Below, one piece after another: positions 1 through 6,592 of a stretch of 18,920 nt of DNA (the first letter of the stretch is position 1; the number at the start of each line of letters is the position of its first letter). The stretch is from JAEXNA01 sp037968995 (GTDB lineage Bacteria; Vulcanimicrobiota; Xenobia; Xenobiales; JADMJV01), in assembly GCA_037968995.1 (NCBI GenBank), contig JBBKWP010000250.1:1-18920 (forward strand). Reading direction: 5' to 3'. A program made the translations under genes and the position numbers. The notes under the pieces were generated by a model. It did no database searches. It had not been told where the DNA came from and saw nothing but the letters and a program-made list of their open reading frames with translations.

Positions 1-123
1 TGTCCGCACTGCTCTGAGTTCCTGACTGTTATGGTTGTTAAAGGAACACGGCTCGAAGTCTGTCCTTCTTGCAAGGGACTGTGGCTGGATCAGGGCGAGT
101 TAAATCAACTCCTGGATTCTTAA
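1..123 (+). CDS. C-terminal end of a zinc-ribbon (TFIIB-type) protein, 5' truncated by window edge
   Basis: Frame 1 is open from the first base to a TAA and encodes the last 40 residues of a protein. The visible part starts with CPHC, followed about 20 residues later by CPSC and then the run KGLWLDQGEL. Paired CPxC knuckles followed by G-x-W-L/F-D-x-G-E-L are the signature of the zf-TFIIB (transcription factor zinc-finger) family, small bacterial zinc-ribbon proteins of mostly unknown role. The four cysteines presumably bind one zinc ion. The start and any N-terminal domain lie outside the window, so length and partner domains cannot be judged. A hairpin plus T run just downstream ends the transcript. 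Confidence 0.8.
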   Translation, partial: CPHCSEFLTVMVVKGTRLEVCPSCKGLWLDQGELNQLLDS

Positions 124-131
124 GGTCGTAA

Positions 132-162
132 GCAATCCCCGTGTGGGGGATGCTCGGTTTTT
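132..162 (+). terminator. Rho-independent terminator of the zinc-ribbon gene
   Basis: The arms GCAATCCCC and GGGGATGC pair as 8 bp with one bulged A around a GTGTG loop. They are followed by TCGG and five T (158-162). The hairpin starts 9 bases after the stop codon at 121-123. The converging Tim44-like gene ends at 195, so this separates the two units. Confidence 0.75.
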
Positions 163-194
163 GCTGGCCGCCAGGGTGAAATGAAGGACCCAGT

Positions 195-980
195 TCAGTG
201 AACAGTTCCGGGAATACCTAGGGGGGCACGGCCGTCATTGCGGGGGGCTGCGGTGGGCGAGCCCACCGCCGTACCTTCGTCGAACATGGGTCGCTCCACA
301 GCGGATTTCCAGGCCGAAGCTTGAGCCAAGTCTAGAAGCACCCAGTCGTCTCCTTCGCGCTCGAAGGTCCAGAATTCGTGAAAGGCCTCCGATGGAATAT
401 TACTAGGATTCTTGTATTTTTTCTTTTTCTGGGTATTCGCTGAGACAACGGTTCCGTCGGCGTCGACAGTGTAGTCTCGAGCTTTGGCGTCGATCTTCAC
501 CGTAAAATTGTCCAATTCGTCGTCGAGGTAGTTCTGAACGTTCAAGAGCTTGATCCCCGTGATCTCGAGGTCATCCATTCGGTTCTTGTGACCCTTTTGG
601 GTGAGTTCGGACATCTTGAATTTGAGTTCGGCTCGTGCGTTGCCTTTGGTGAGAAATTCGAGACACTTCAAATCTTGTTCGCACCAGGCTTGCTGGACGC
701 TCATAAAGATGCGTCTCACGATGTCCTCGAGCGTGGCCGTGTCCCAGCCCTTTTCCCGTTGACGGACCTGATCGAGCAAGACGTGGCATTCCTTGCTCTT
801 CTTATTTAGGCGGTAAGTCACGTAAGCCCCATAAATGAGGATTGCGGGAAGCAGTATTAAGTTGATGATTCCTCCGCCACCGCTGTTGCTACCCCCACCG
901 GCCCGGGCGAACGCGGGCGAAACGGACGAAAGCAAACAGCCGAGAACGAAGAGATGATGGAGAGCCTTGTATGATCGCAT
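195..980 (-). CDS. Membrane-attached Tim44-like domain protein
   Basis: This encodes 261 residues from the ATG at 980. The N-terminus is a signal peptide or anchor (basic MRSYK, then a hydrophobic stretch to AFARA at about residue 26). A Gly/Ser-rich linker and a transmembrane helix at about 38-58 follow. The soluble part, about 75-215, has a Tim44/MRPL45-like pattern: a helical start, E-F-L-T-K-G-N-A-R-A-E-L, then alternating strands ending in E-F-W-T-F-E-R-E-G-D-D-W-V-L-L-D. Bacterial Tim44-like proteins of this layout are membrane associated and poorly characterised. A longer reading from TTG at 998 is possible, but its first codons would lie on the promoter -10 box, so I prefer the ATG. 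The tail after residue 225 is low complexity. The Tim44 assignment is from pattern only. Confidence 0.75.
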   Translation of the reverse strand: MRSYKALHHLFVLGCLLSSVSPAFARAGGGSNSGGGGIINLILLPAILIYGAYVTYRLNKKSKECHVLLDQVRQREKGWDTATLEDIVRRIFMSVQQAWCEQDLKCLEFLTKGNARAELKFKMSELTQKGHKNRMDDLEITGIKLLNVQNYLDDELDNFTVKIDAKARDYTVDADGTVVSANTQKKKKYKNPSNIPSEAFHEFWTFEREGDDWVLLDLAQASAWKSAVERPMFDEGTAVGSPTAAPRNDGRAPLGIPGTVH

Positions 981-986
981 TTCTGT

Positions 987-1015
987 ATTATATTGCAATC
1001 TATTTCATATTTCAA
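987..1015 (-). promoter_or_regulatory. Strong sigma70-type promoter for the Tim44-like gene, predicted leaderless
   Basis: On the minus strand TTGAAA (1015-1010) and a perfect TATAAT (992-987) are separated by exactly 17 bases. The usual start 7 bases past the -10 box falls on position 980, the A of the ATG, so the mRNA would have no 5' leader. No Shine-Dalgarno sequence precedes this ATG, which fits. Confidence 0.75.
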
Positions 1016-1082
1016 GCACTATAGGAACGGTATCCCCTTCTTCGGGAGGCCCTTCGTTTCCCAACGGAAAATGTCAGACCCC

Positions 1083-1568
1083 ATGAAAGTTTATCGATGT
1101 CTTTCCGTTCTGTTTTTCCTATGCGCTTTCGGCACTGGATTCGCCCAGACTTCTGAGGGGAAGTACCACGCCTTCCGACTTCGTCCAGGTCAGGACCTCA
1201 AAAAAGAGGTCACAAAGTATATGGAACAGCGAAATCTTTCCGCCTGTGCTGTGGTAACCTGTGTAGGGTCACTCACCCAAGCCAACATCCGATTTGCCAA
1301 CCAACCCGAGGGCTCGATAATCGAAGGCCCTTTGGAAATCGTTGGGCTCACCGGATGTGGAGGTGTGGGCGGATGGCATCTCCATCTCACCGTCTCGGAC
1401 AAGGACGGCCGCACCATCGGAGGCCACCTTATGGAGGGCTCCATCGTGCGCACGACCGCCGAGATCGTGCTCGTAGAACTCCGTGACCTGGAATTTCAGA
1501 GAGTTCACGACCCGGAATCGGGATACTCAGAGCTTCAGGTCAGGGAACGCCGGTCGGAGAAAGATTAA
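1083..1568 (+). CDS. Exported DUF296/PPC-domain protein
   Basis: This encodes 161 residues from the ATG at 1083. An ATG at 1071 is in frame and equally possible, adding MSDP. The first 21 residues form a clear signal peptide ending GFA-Q. The rest is one PPC (DUF296) domain, about 27-140, with the family's metal-binding histidine signature: His99 and His101 in W-H-L-H-L-T-V-S-D-K-D-G and His115 in I-G-G-H-L. In bacteria the stand-alone domain is usually a short cytoplasmic trimer, often annotated 'PPC domain-containing DNA-binding protein' by analogy with plant AHL proteins. A signal peptide on this fold argues against DNA binding here. The gene is divergent from the Tim44-like gene. No convincing SD or promoter is visible. 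Confidence 0.82.
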   Translation: MKVYRCLSVLFFLCAFGTGFAQTSEGKYHAFRLRPGQDLKKEVTKYMEQRNLSACAVVTCVGSLTQANIRFANQPEGSIIEGPLEIVGLTGCGGVGGWHLHLTVSDKDGRTIGGHLMEGSIVRTTAEIVLVELRDLEFQRVHDPESGYSELQVRERRSEKD

Positions 1569-1599
1569 CGGACTCGGAGAATCGTCTATAGGCCGCGGT

Positions 1600-1962
1600 C
1601 TAGGGTGAGGGCTGACTCTTCAGCCACTCTCCATAGGGAACCACTTCGACTCGGATCAGCTTACGGTCGGTTGCGACGATTCTGACCTTGCTGCCCACCT
1701 TCACCGCGGACTCGCTGGGAACCGCCTCGGTTTGGAGAACGATGTCGAAGACGAGTGACTTCTCGCTGTTGTCGAGTTGAAGAGTAATGTGCCCCTTACC
1801 CAAGGCGGTCACGGCACCGGAGAAGTTCTTCCTCCAACCTAGCTCAACCGATGCGCTATCCGGGGCGGCGCAAACGGGGTCTATGAAAACGGACGCTAGA
1901 ATGAGAGACAAAACAAGGCTTATAAATCGCACTTGACCGAACTTCCGGACTCGCCTGTCCAA
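1600..1962 (-). CDS. Small exported protein, unknown function
   Basis: The open frame runs 120 residues from a TTG at 1962. A GTG at 1932 (110 residues) is an attractive alternative because translation then begins directly with a compact signal peptide (RFISLVLSLILASVF, cleavage near VCA-A) and a GGAAG lies about 9 bases upstream. The mature part of about 85 residues reads as a single small beta-barrel (F-S-G-A-V-T-A-L, H-I-T-L-Q-L, V-G-S-K-V-R-I-V-A). This resembles exported OB-like or DUF5666-type domains, but I cannot assign a family. It is divergent from the next exported protein gene, with 48 bases between the outermost starts. Confidence 0.6.
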   Translation of the reverse strand: MDRRVRKFGQVRFISLVLSLILASVFIDPVCAAPDSASVELGWRKNFSGAVTALGKGHITLQLDNSEKSLVFDIVLQTEAVPSESAVKVGSKVRIVATDRKLIRVEVVPYGEWLKSQPSP

Positions 1963-2010
1963 ATCCCGTCGTCAAGAGGCCTAACCTGGTGTTGGGTGTA
2001 AGTCTCTACT

Positions 2011-2409
2011 ATGAAAAGAATCATCTTACTGACACTTTTGTTGCTGCAACTCCCAAGTACCGCCGAGACCGCAGTAGAAAGCCTTCTCGTGCGGCGCCAG
2101 GGCGACAATGTCAACATCCGGGTGACGGTTAACAACCCGGGAGTCACCACACAAACTGGACCCGTGGTGGTCACTCTATACGCCCGCCAAGATGACACAC
2201 AGGAATGGACCAAGATTACTTCTTGGAACAACATTGCGAAGATCCCCAAAGGATATCGGGTCTCGCGCGACTATTTCGACGAGAACAATATGACCCTTAA
2301 AAATCTTGCCGCCGCCGGTCCTTTCGAAGTTCTTGCGGCAGTGAACGCTCCCGGTGCGACAACGACCGTCGAGAAAATTTCCCGTTTCGATAGCGAAACA
2401 GGCCACTAA
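2011..2409 (+). CDS. Small exported protein, unknown function
   Basis: This encodes 132 residues. A short, very hydrophobic signal peptide (MKRIILLTLLLLQLPSTAE) precedes about 113 residues with an immunoglobulin-like beta rhythm: N-V-N-I-R-V-T-V-N-N-P-G, then P-V-V-V-T-L-Y-A-R, and a late P-F-E-V-L-A-A-V. This could be a CARDB or Ig-like fold, but that is only a pattern impression. There are no cysteines. The ATG is preceded by TAAGTC six bases upstream, a weak -10-like match with no -35, and there is no SD. It faces the ferredoxin gene. Confidence 0.65.
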   Translation: MKRIILLTLLLLQLPSTAETAVESLLVRRQGDNVNIRVTVNNPGVTTQTGPVVVTLYARQDDTQEWTKITSWNNIAKIPKGYRVSRDYFDENNMTLKNLAAAGPFEVLAAVNAPGATTTVEKISRFDSETGH

Positions 2410-2456
2410 AGTCCGACCCGCTCAGAGGTGATCTGCCGGGCCCCGTCAGCGATTCT

Positions 2457-2744
2457 CTACCAGATTTCTATCCCCAAGTGATCACCTTTGGCCCGCGAGA
2501 CACAGGCGCACATCCAGCCTTCAAGGCGCTTCTCTGGTGTCAAGGCACGATCTCGATGATCCGGCTCTCCACTGACGGCTTTTACGACACACGTTCCGCA
2601 CTGGCCGTCTTCGCAGGCGGTAAGGATCTCAACGCCGTGCTCTTTCGCGGCTTGGGCGATCGATTGTTCGGGTCCAACCTCAAACGATAGGTCCATCTCT
2701 GGAAACTCCACTTGGAAGGCTTGGTTTTTGGAGCTGTCCGGCAT
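2457..2744 (-). CDS. [2Fe-2S] plant/vertebrate-type ferredoxin
   Basis: This encodes 95 residues. The cluster motif is complete: C-E-D-G-Q-C-G-T-C (C-x4-C-x2-C) near residues 43-51, with the fourth ligand in G-W-M-C-A-C near residues 78-80. The length and the order (beta-grasp N-terminal strands, A-C-E-x-G-Q-C-G-T-C, then a late Cys and an acidic end) match soluble [2Fe-2S] ferredoxins and the ferredoxin domains of class IB oxygenase reductases. It is a single-domain electron carrier in the cytoplasm. No reductase or oxygenase lies beside it, so its partner is unknown. Start is the ATG at 2744; no good SD or promoter was identified. Confidence 0.88.
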   Translation of the reverse strand: MPDSSKNQAFQVEFPEMDLSFEVGPEQSIAQAAKEHGVEILTACEDGQCGTCVVKAVSGEPDHRDRALTPEKRLEGWMCACVSRAKGDHLGIEIW

Positions 2745-2931
2745 GACATCTAGTTCTCAGTCGGCCAAGAGTATCCTGGAGACCAAGGGGCGCCTTTCGG
2801 CCGAGCGTTGCGCTTGCTCCCACCATTTTTACGGAGTTTACAACCTGTTCACATTCGCTGGGCCTTGTCATCTTCGGTTCCATCTCGGTAAGGCATCTTG
2901 AGTTCAAGACCTCGACTCAGGAGACACACAC

Positions 2932-3729
2932 ATGGACGGTTTGCCAGGAATGTTACCCTTCAGCGGAATGCCGAAGCCCGGGAATTTGATGAACGGCATG
3001 GGGTTCGGTCATCCAATGGGTAGTGCGGGCTCACCCTTGGGAACGGGCTTCGCTGGCAGTGACCCCCTTGGAATGGGCGCAACGATGGCCTTCGGCCAGC
3101 AGCAATCGGCTATGATGGAACAGATGTTTTCCGTCATGAGTACGGTCCTCAACATGATGATGCTGAAGGCGCTGCAGGGTTTGGTGTCCGGTTCTCCCAA
3201 CTTCGGGGGCGGCGCCACGGGCGCTGGCGGTGAGGCTTCTGGTCTCGGGAGCTTTCTTGGTGGTGGGGGGTCAGCGGCCTCGGATGTTTCCAACTCTTCG
3301 AGCGCTACAAACGCTCCCAATGGCAGCGGTGAGAAAGCGGCCGAAATCGCTAAAAAGTATCTGGGTCGCAAATCCGGCGAAATCAACGACATGGCGAACT
3401 TCACGCACGCCGGCGGAATGACCAACAACTGCGCCGACTTCGTGTCTGCCTGCTTGGCCAACGCGGGGATGTACAAGAAAAAGCCTGGTGACGCCAGCGT
3501 CAGAATCCTCAAGCAGCATCTGAAAGAAGACGGTTGGAGAACTGTCAGTAAGGCCCAAGCGAAACCCGGGGACGTTGCTATCTTCAACGGCAGCCAACAC
3601 ATTGAGTTGGTCGTGGCCAAGGGCGGCACACAGCTGATCGGTTCGAATAACAAAGGCAATTCGAGCACCCAGACAGTCTCCACGGACTCTGGAACTTGGG
3701 GCTCAGTGGAGTATCTGTCCAAGGGCTAG
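2932..3729 (+). CDS. NlpC/P60- or CHAP-like amidase with Met/Gly-rich N-terminus
   Basis: This encodes 265 residues from an ATG with a clear SD (AGGAG, 8 bases upstream). Residues 1-130 are low complexity, rich in Gly, Met and Ser, with one amphipathic Met-rich segment at 57-86. No classical signal peptide is visible. Residues 132-262 form a papain-like Cys-His amidase domain: helix E-K-A-A-E-I-A-K-K-Y-L-G, nucleophile Cys167 in N-N-C-A-D-F-V-S-A-C-L, then P-G-D-V-A-I-F and His223 in Q-H-I-E-L-V-V. Asn239 or Asn240 in I-G-S-N-N is a possible third residue. Such domains cleave peptidoglycan stem peptides or cross-links. How the protein leaves the cell, if it does, is unclear. NlpC/P60 versus CHAP cannot be settled by eye. 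Confidence 0.75.
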   Translation: MDGLPGMLPFSGMPKPGNLMNGMGFGHPMGSAGSPLGTGFAGSDPLGMGATMAFGQQQSAMMEQMFSVMSTVLNMMMLKALQGLVSGSPNFGGGATGAGGEASGLGSFLGGGGSAASDVSNSSSATNAPNGSGEKAAEIAKKYLGRKSGEINDMANFTHAGGMTNNCADFVSACLANAGMYKKKPGDASVRILKQHLKEDGWRTVSKAQAKPGDVAIFNGSQHIELVVAKGGTQLIGSNNKGNSSTQTVSTDSGTWGSVEYLSKG

Positions 3730-3762
3730 TGCGAGACCGGAGATTCGGTTTTGGGCAGCAAT

Positions 3763-5151
3763 TCAAGCTGAACTGAGTTCGACAGCCATCTGTAGGTCGC
3801 GACAGAAGCGACCTATTTCGATCTGCTGGAGTCGGCTGTCGTCCATTCGTAGAAGACTGGAAGGGTGGACGGTGGCGACAACGTGGGGAGCTAGGTTTGA
3901 GGGCAGAGGCTTGCCGCGATCGGCTCCGATGCGAAACTCTTTGCCCACCAGGGTTTGCAAAGCGGTTGCCCCCAATAGTACGATCACTTTAGGAGCGACC
4001 ATGGCGATTTCGGCTTCTACCCAAGGTTTGCAAACCTCGATCTGTCGCCAACTAGCGCGCTTGTGAATTCGACGTCGGCCGCTTGTCGGAGACTCTTCCC
4101 AGCGGAAATGCTTGACCGTGTTGGTGAGATAGATGGAATCGGGATGGAGATTGATCCGTTCCAGGCAGGTCCGAAACAGGCGCCCCGCCGGGCCGACAAA
4201 TGGCTGTCCCACACGGTCCTCTCGGTCGCCGGGCTGTTCTCCGATGAACATCAACTTTGCGTTGGCCAGCCCTTCTCCAAATACGGTCTGGGTCGCGGAG
4301 TGACAGAGTTCGCAACCTTGACAGTCGCGGGCCAGGCTTTTCAATTCACCAAGGTTCGAAGCTTCAGCGACGATGTCGATGGGTAGTCTCCTTTGACTTT
4401 GGGCGCTCTCGATCATCTTCTGCTCGCGCTCCGGCGCTTTGAGAAGTAGTTCTTGAATCAAAGCCGTTTCGGGCATGGTGTGCCAGTATTTCTTAGGCAT
4501 TTCTCCAACCATCGCTTGAATTTTGACCCGCGACGGGTTGAAGATATTCGAGTAATACGTTTTCCAAAGTTCTTCGAGTTCGTCGCTCGTGGGCGCCTGA
4601 CTCCTTTGGGCTCCCGGGCCGAACGACAGAGTCTGTTGGTCCCAATAGGCGCAAGTGTCCGGCGTGAGAATCGCCCAAGTCATCGAAGAGAAGCGTCGGG
4701 CAAAAAACGGAGCGACGGACTCCACGATGAGATGGCTTGGCTCATGCCAGGCGATGTAGGCGTTGTCTCCGGATTTTCGAAAACGCACGAACGCCTTCAT
4801 TTTGTGGCAGTCTCGCCTCACTTCTCCTTCGAGTTCCTTGAGTTTTGCTACGTCCGCATCAGTCGATAGGGAAAGCAAGTCGCGGGACTCGTAAACCAAG
4901 CGCCAGAGGACCTTGTAGAGCAGCGACCACTTCCGCTCGTTGCGATGGAGACTCGCTTTGGCAGCCAGCTTGATAAACGGTTTCGGGACGGTGAACTTCG
5001 TGGGCTCGGCTTGGGGCAGAGCATCTGATCCAAAGAGCAGGCTTTCGTCGCTGCCTGCCCATAGGACATCCTCTGGCGGTATGTGAGTTTTAATGAGGGT
5101 TCTGGCCCGGTCTCGCCACTCTGAGAATTCTTTGACTTGAAGTGTGATCAT
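3763..5151 (-). CDS. DUF4130-UdgX fusion: uracil-DNA glycosylase-superfamily protein that likely crosslinks uracil DNA
   Basis: This encodes 462 residues. The N-terminal half (about 60-235) is the DUF4130/TIGR03915 domain that accompanies radical SAM DNA-repair candidates. The C-terminal half (about 265-460) is a UdgX-type uracil-DNA glycosylase. Motif A is G-E-Q-P-G-D-R-E-D (304-312) with downstream P-F-V-G-P-A-G; motif B is H-P-S-S-L-L-R (429-435). The UdgX-specific basic loop is G-R-R-R-I-H-K, whose His363 corresponds to the histidine that bonds covalently to the abasic sugar in mycobacterial UdgX. Probable Fe-S ligands are Cys280, Cys283 and Cys374, with His348 where family-4 enzymes have a cysteine. 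The ATG lies 7 bases after the stop of the radical SAM gene, with AGGA as SD, so the two are co-transcribed. Confidence 0.9.
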   Translation of the reverse strand: MITLQVKEFSEWRDRARTLIKTHIPPEDVLWAGSDESLLFGSDALPQAEPTKFTVPKPFIKLAAKASLHRNERKWSLLYKVLWRLVYESRDLLSLSTDADVAKLKELEGEVRRDCHKMKAFVRFRKSGDNAYIAWHEPSHLIVESVAPFFARRFSSMTWAILTPDTCAYWDQQTLSFGPGAQRSQAPTSDELEELWKTYYSNIFNPSRVKIQAMVGEMPKKYWHTMPETALIQELLLKAPEREQKMIESAQSQRRLPIDIVAEASNLGELKSLARDCQGCELCHSATQTVFGEGLANAKLMFIGEQPGDREDRVGQPFVGPAGRLFRTCLERINLHPDSIYLTNTVKHFRWEESPTSGRRRIHKRASWRQIEVCKPWVEAEIAMVAPKVIVLLGATALQTLVGKEFRIGADRGKPLPSNLAPHVVATVHPSSLLRMDDSRLQQIEIGRFCRDLQMAVELSSA

Positions 5152-5158
5152 CGCAGTC

Positions 5159-6385
5159 CTACAAAAGTTGGAGTTGTTCGCCGGATGGTAGAAGGTAGCT
5201 CTCCAGACGGCTCCCTTCGAGAAGCCGGCCGGGATGACGGTCGGCCGTCACCACGAATGGTCGAGCCCGAAAAGTGTCACAACGCATCTTCTGAAGGTCG
5301 ACCCAATGGACCGCACTCAGGCGTCGATGTTTAAGAATTTTCGTCACCGTGCGGACTCCGAGTCCCGGTACACGCAACAGGGCCGCGCGACTGGCTTTGT
5401 TCACGTCCACCGGAAAAAACTCCCGATTTTCCGAGGCCCACGCAGTCTTCGGGTCGAGATCTAGCCGCAGACTCTGTCGACTGGGGGCTGTCAGTTCCGA
5501 GTGTCGAAACCCATAGAAGCGGATCAGCCAGTCCGCCTGGTAGAGTCTGTGCTCGCGCAGCAGTGGAGGTTGCTTCGAGGGTAGAACTTCGTGAGAGTCT
5601 TGGATCGGACTGAAAGCCGAATAGTACACCCTCCGCAAATTGTACTTCGTGTAGAGATGGGAGGCTGTCTCCAAAACGTCCTTGTCAGTGCTCGGAGTGG
5701 CGCCCACGATCATCTGAGTGCTCTGCCCGGCCGGCGCAAAGATGGGGGGCTTCTTACGACTCACGGTGCGTTCCGCCTTGTTTTCGGTGATGCGCTCCTC
5801 GATCGCTTTCATATTCTTCTCCAGGACCGGGCGCTTTTTCTCTGGAGCGAGCAGTCGTAGGTCGTCCTCGGTGGGAAGTTCGATGTTCACACTCAGTCGG
5901 TCGGCGTAAAGTCCGGCTTCAGAAACCAAGGCGTCGTCCGCGCCGGGAATAGTCTTGAGATGGATGTAACCGCGGAAGCCATGTTCTAGGCGTAGCGACT
6001 TGGCGATCGCGGTCATCTGCTCCATCGTGTAGTCGGAGTCCCTCACAATGCCGGAACTCAAGAACAGCCCTTCGATGTAGTTACGCTTGTAAAAGTCGAG
6101 AGTGAGGCCCACGACCTCCGCGGGGCTGAAGCGGGCCCGCGGCACGTCGCTTGAGATCCGATTGATGCAGTATTTGCAGTCGTAGATACAGTAGTTGGTC
6201 ATCAGAATCTTGAGTAAGGAGATGCAACGGCCGTCTGGCGTGTAGCTGTGACAAATTCCCACGCCCTCAGTGGACCCGACCCCAGCGCCTTCGCGTTTCG
6301 TGTTGGAACCGGAACTGGCGCAGGACGCGTCATACTTTGCCGCATCGGCTAGAATGGCTAATTTTTCTGAGAGCGTTCGGCTCAT
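5159..6385 (-). CDS. Radical SAM protein, putative DNA modification/repair (TIGR03916 type)
   Basis: This encodes 408 residues from an ATG with SD GAGGA. The radical SAM cluster motif is C-I-Y-D-C-K-Y-C (Cys66, Cys70, Cys73), preceded by the family's conserved C-A-S-S-G-S and G-I-C-H-S-Y-T-P-D-G-R-C. A TIM-barrel-like core follows to about residue 300. Residues 325-355 are a helix-hairpin-helix (V-N-K-A, then L-L-R-V-P-G-L-G-V-R-T-V), a non-specific DNA-binding element. This supports action on DNA. The family occurs almost always beside a UDG-type partner, as here, and its substrate and product are, to my knowledge, not established. It is first in a two-gene operon with the UdgX fusion. Confidence 0.9.
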   Translation of the reverse strand: MSRTLSEKLAILADAAKYDASCASSGSNTKREGAGVGSTEGVGICHSYTPDGRCISLLKILMTNYCIYDCKYCINRISSDVPRARFSPAEVVGLTLDFYKRNYIEGLFLSSGIVRDSDYTMEQMTAIAKSLRLEHGFRGYIHLKTIPGADDALVSEAGLYADRLSVNIELPTEDDLRLLAPEKKRPVLEKNMKAIEERITENKAERTVSRKKPPIFAPAGQSTQMIVGATPSTDKDVLETASHLYTKYNLRRVYYSAFSPIQDSHEVLPSKQPPLLREHRLYQADWLIRFYGFRHSELTAPSRQSLRLDLDPKTAWASENREFFPVDVNKASRAALLRVPGLGVRTVTKILKHRRLSAVHWVDLQKMRCDTFRARPFVVTADRHPGRLLEGSRLESYLLPSGEQLQLL

Positions 6386-6457
6386 TAGATTTTCCTCGAT
6401 TTTCGACGTCCCAATTTGCCCTTCATCGGCGGTGGCGGCTTAGCCTGCCAAAAAGGT

Positions 6458-6475
6458 GAACAAATGTGCACGTTC
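6458..6475. promoter_or_regulatory. Possible operator: inverted GAAC-N10-GTTC upstream of the repair operon
   Basis: GAAC and GTTC arms flank a 10-base spacer that contains the palindrome GTGCAC. The site lies 73 bases upstream of the radical SAM start and about 120 upstream of the molybdoprotein start. The arms equal those of the Gram-positive LexA box, but that box has a 4-base spacer, so this is only a weak candidate. Confidence 0.2.
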
Positions 6476-6592
6476 TGTCGATCGGCGTCTCGAGGGGGTC
6501 TCGCCGAAGGACGATCGTGACACTCTTCCAATTTCTGTGTTCATTAGAAGGTGAACTTTACCCGGCATGGGGAATCAGCGAGCGAGGTATTT

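Noticed and set aside
3009..3722. A 237-residue minus-strand frame opposite the amidase gene.
   Set aside because: It is Pro/Leu-rich, as expected for the complement of a Gly-rich sequence. The plus strand has an SD and catalytic motifs.
6458..6475. A standard Gram-positive LexA box.
   Set aside because: The arms match but the spacer is 10 bases, not 4. It is kept only as a weak operator candidate.
6416..6520. A 34-codon plus-strand frame starting TTG with three cysteines (A-C-Q-K-G-E-Q-M-C-T-F-C) in the gap before the molybdoprotein gene.
   Set aside because: It has no SD and no ATG, and it overlaps the likely control region. The cysteine pattern is short enough to arise by chance.
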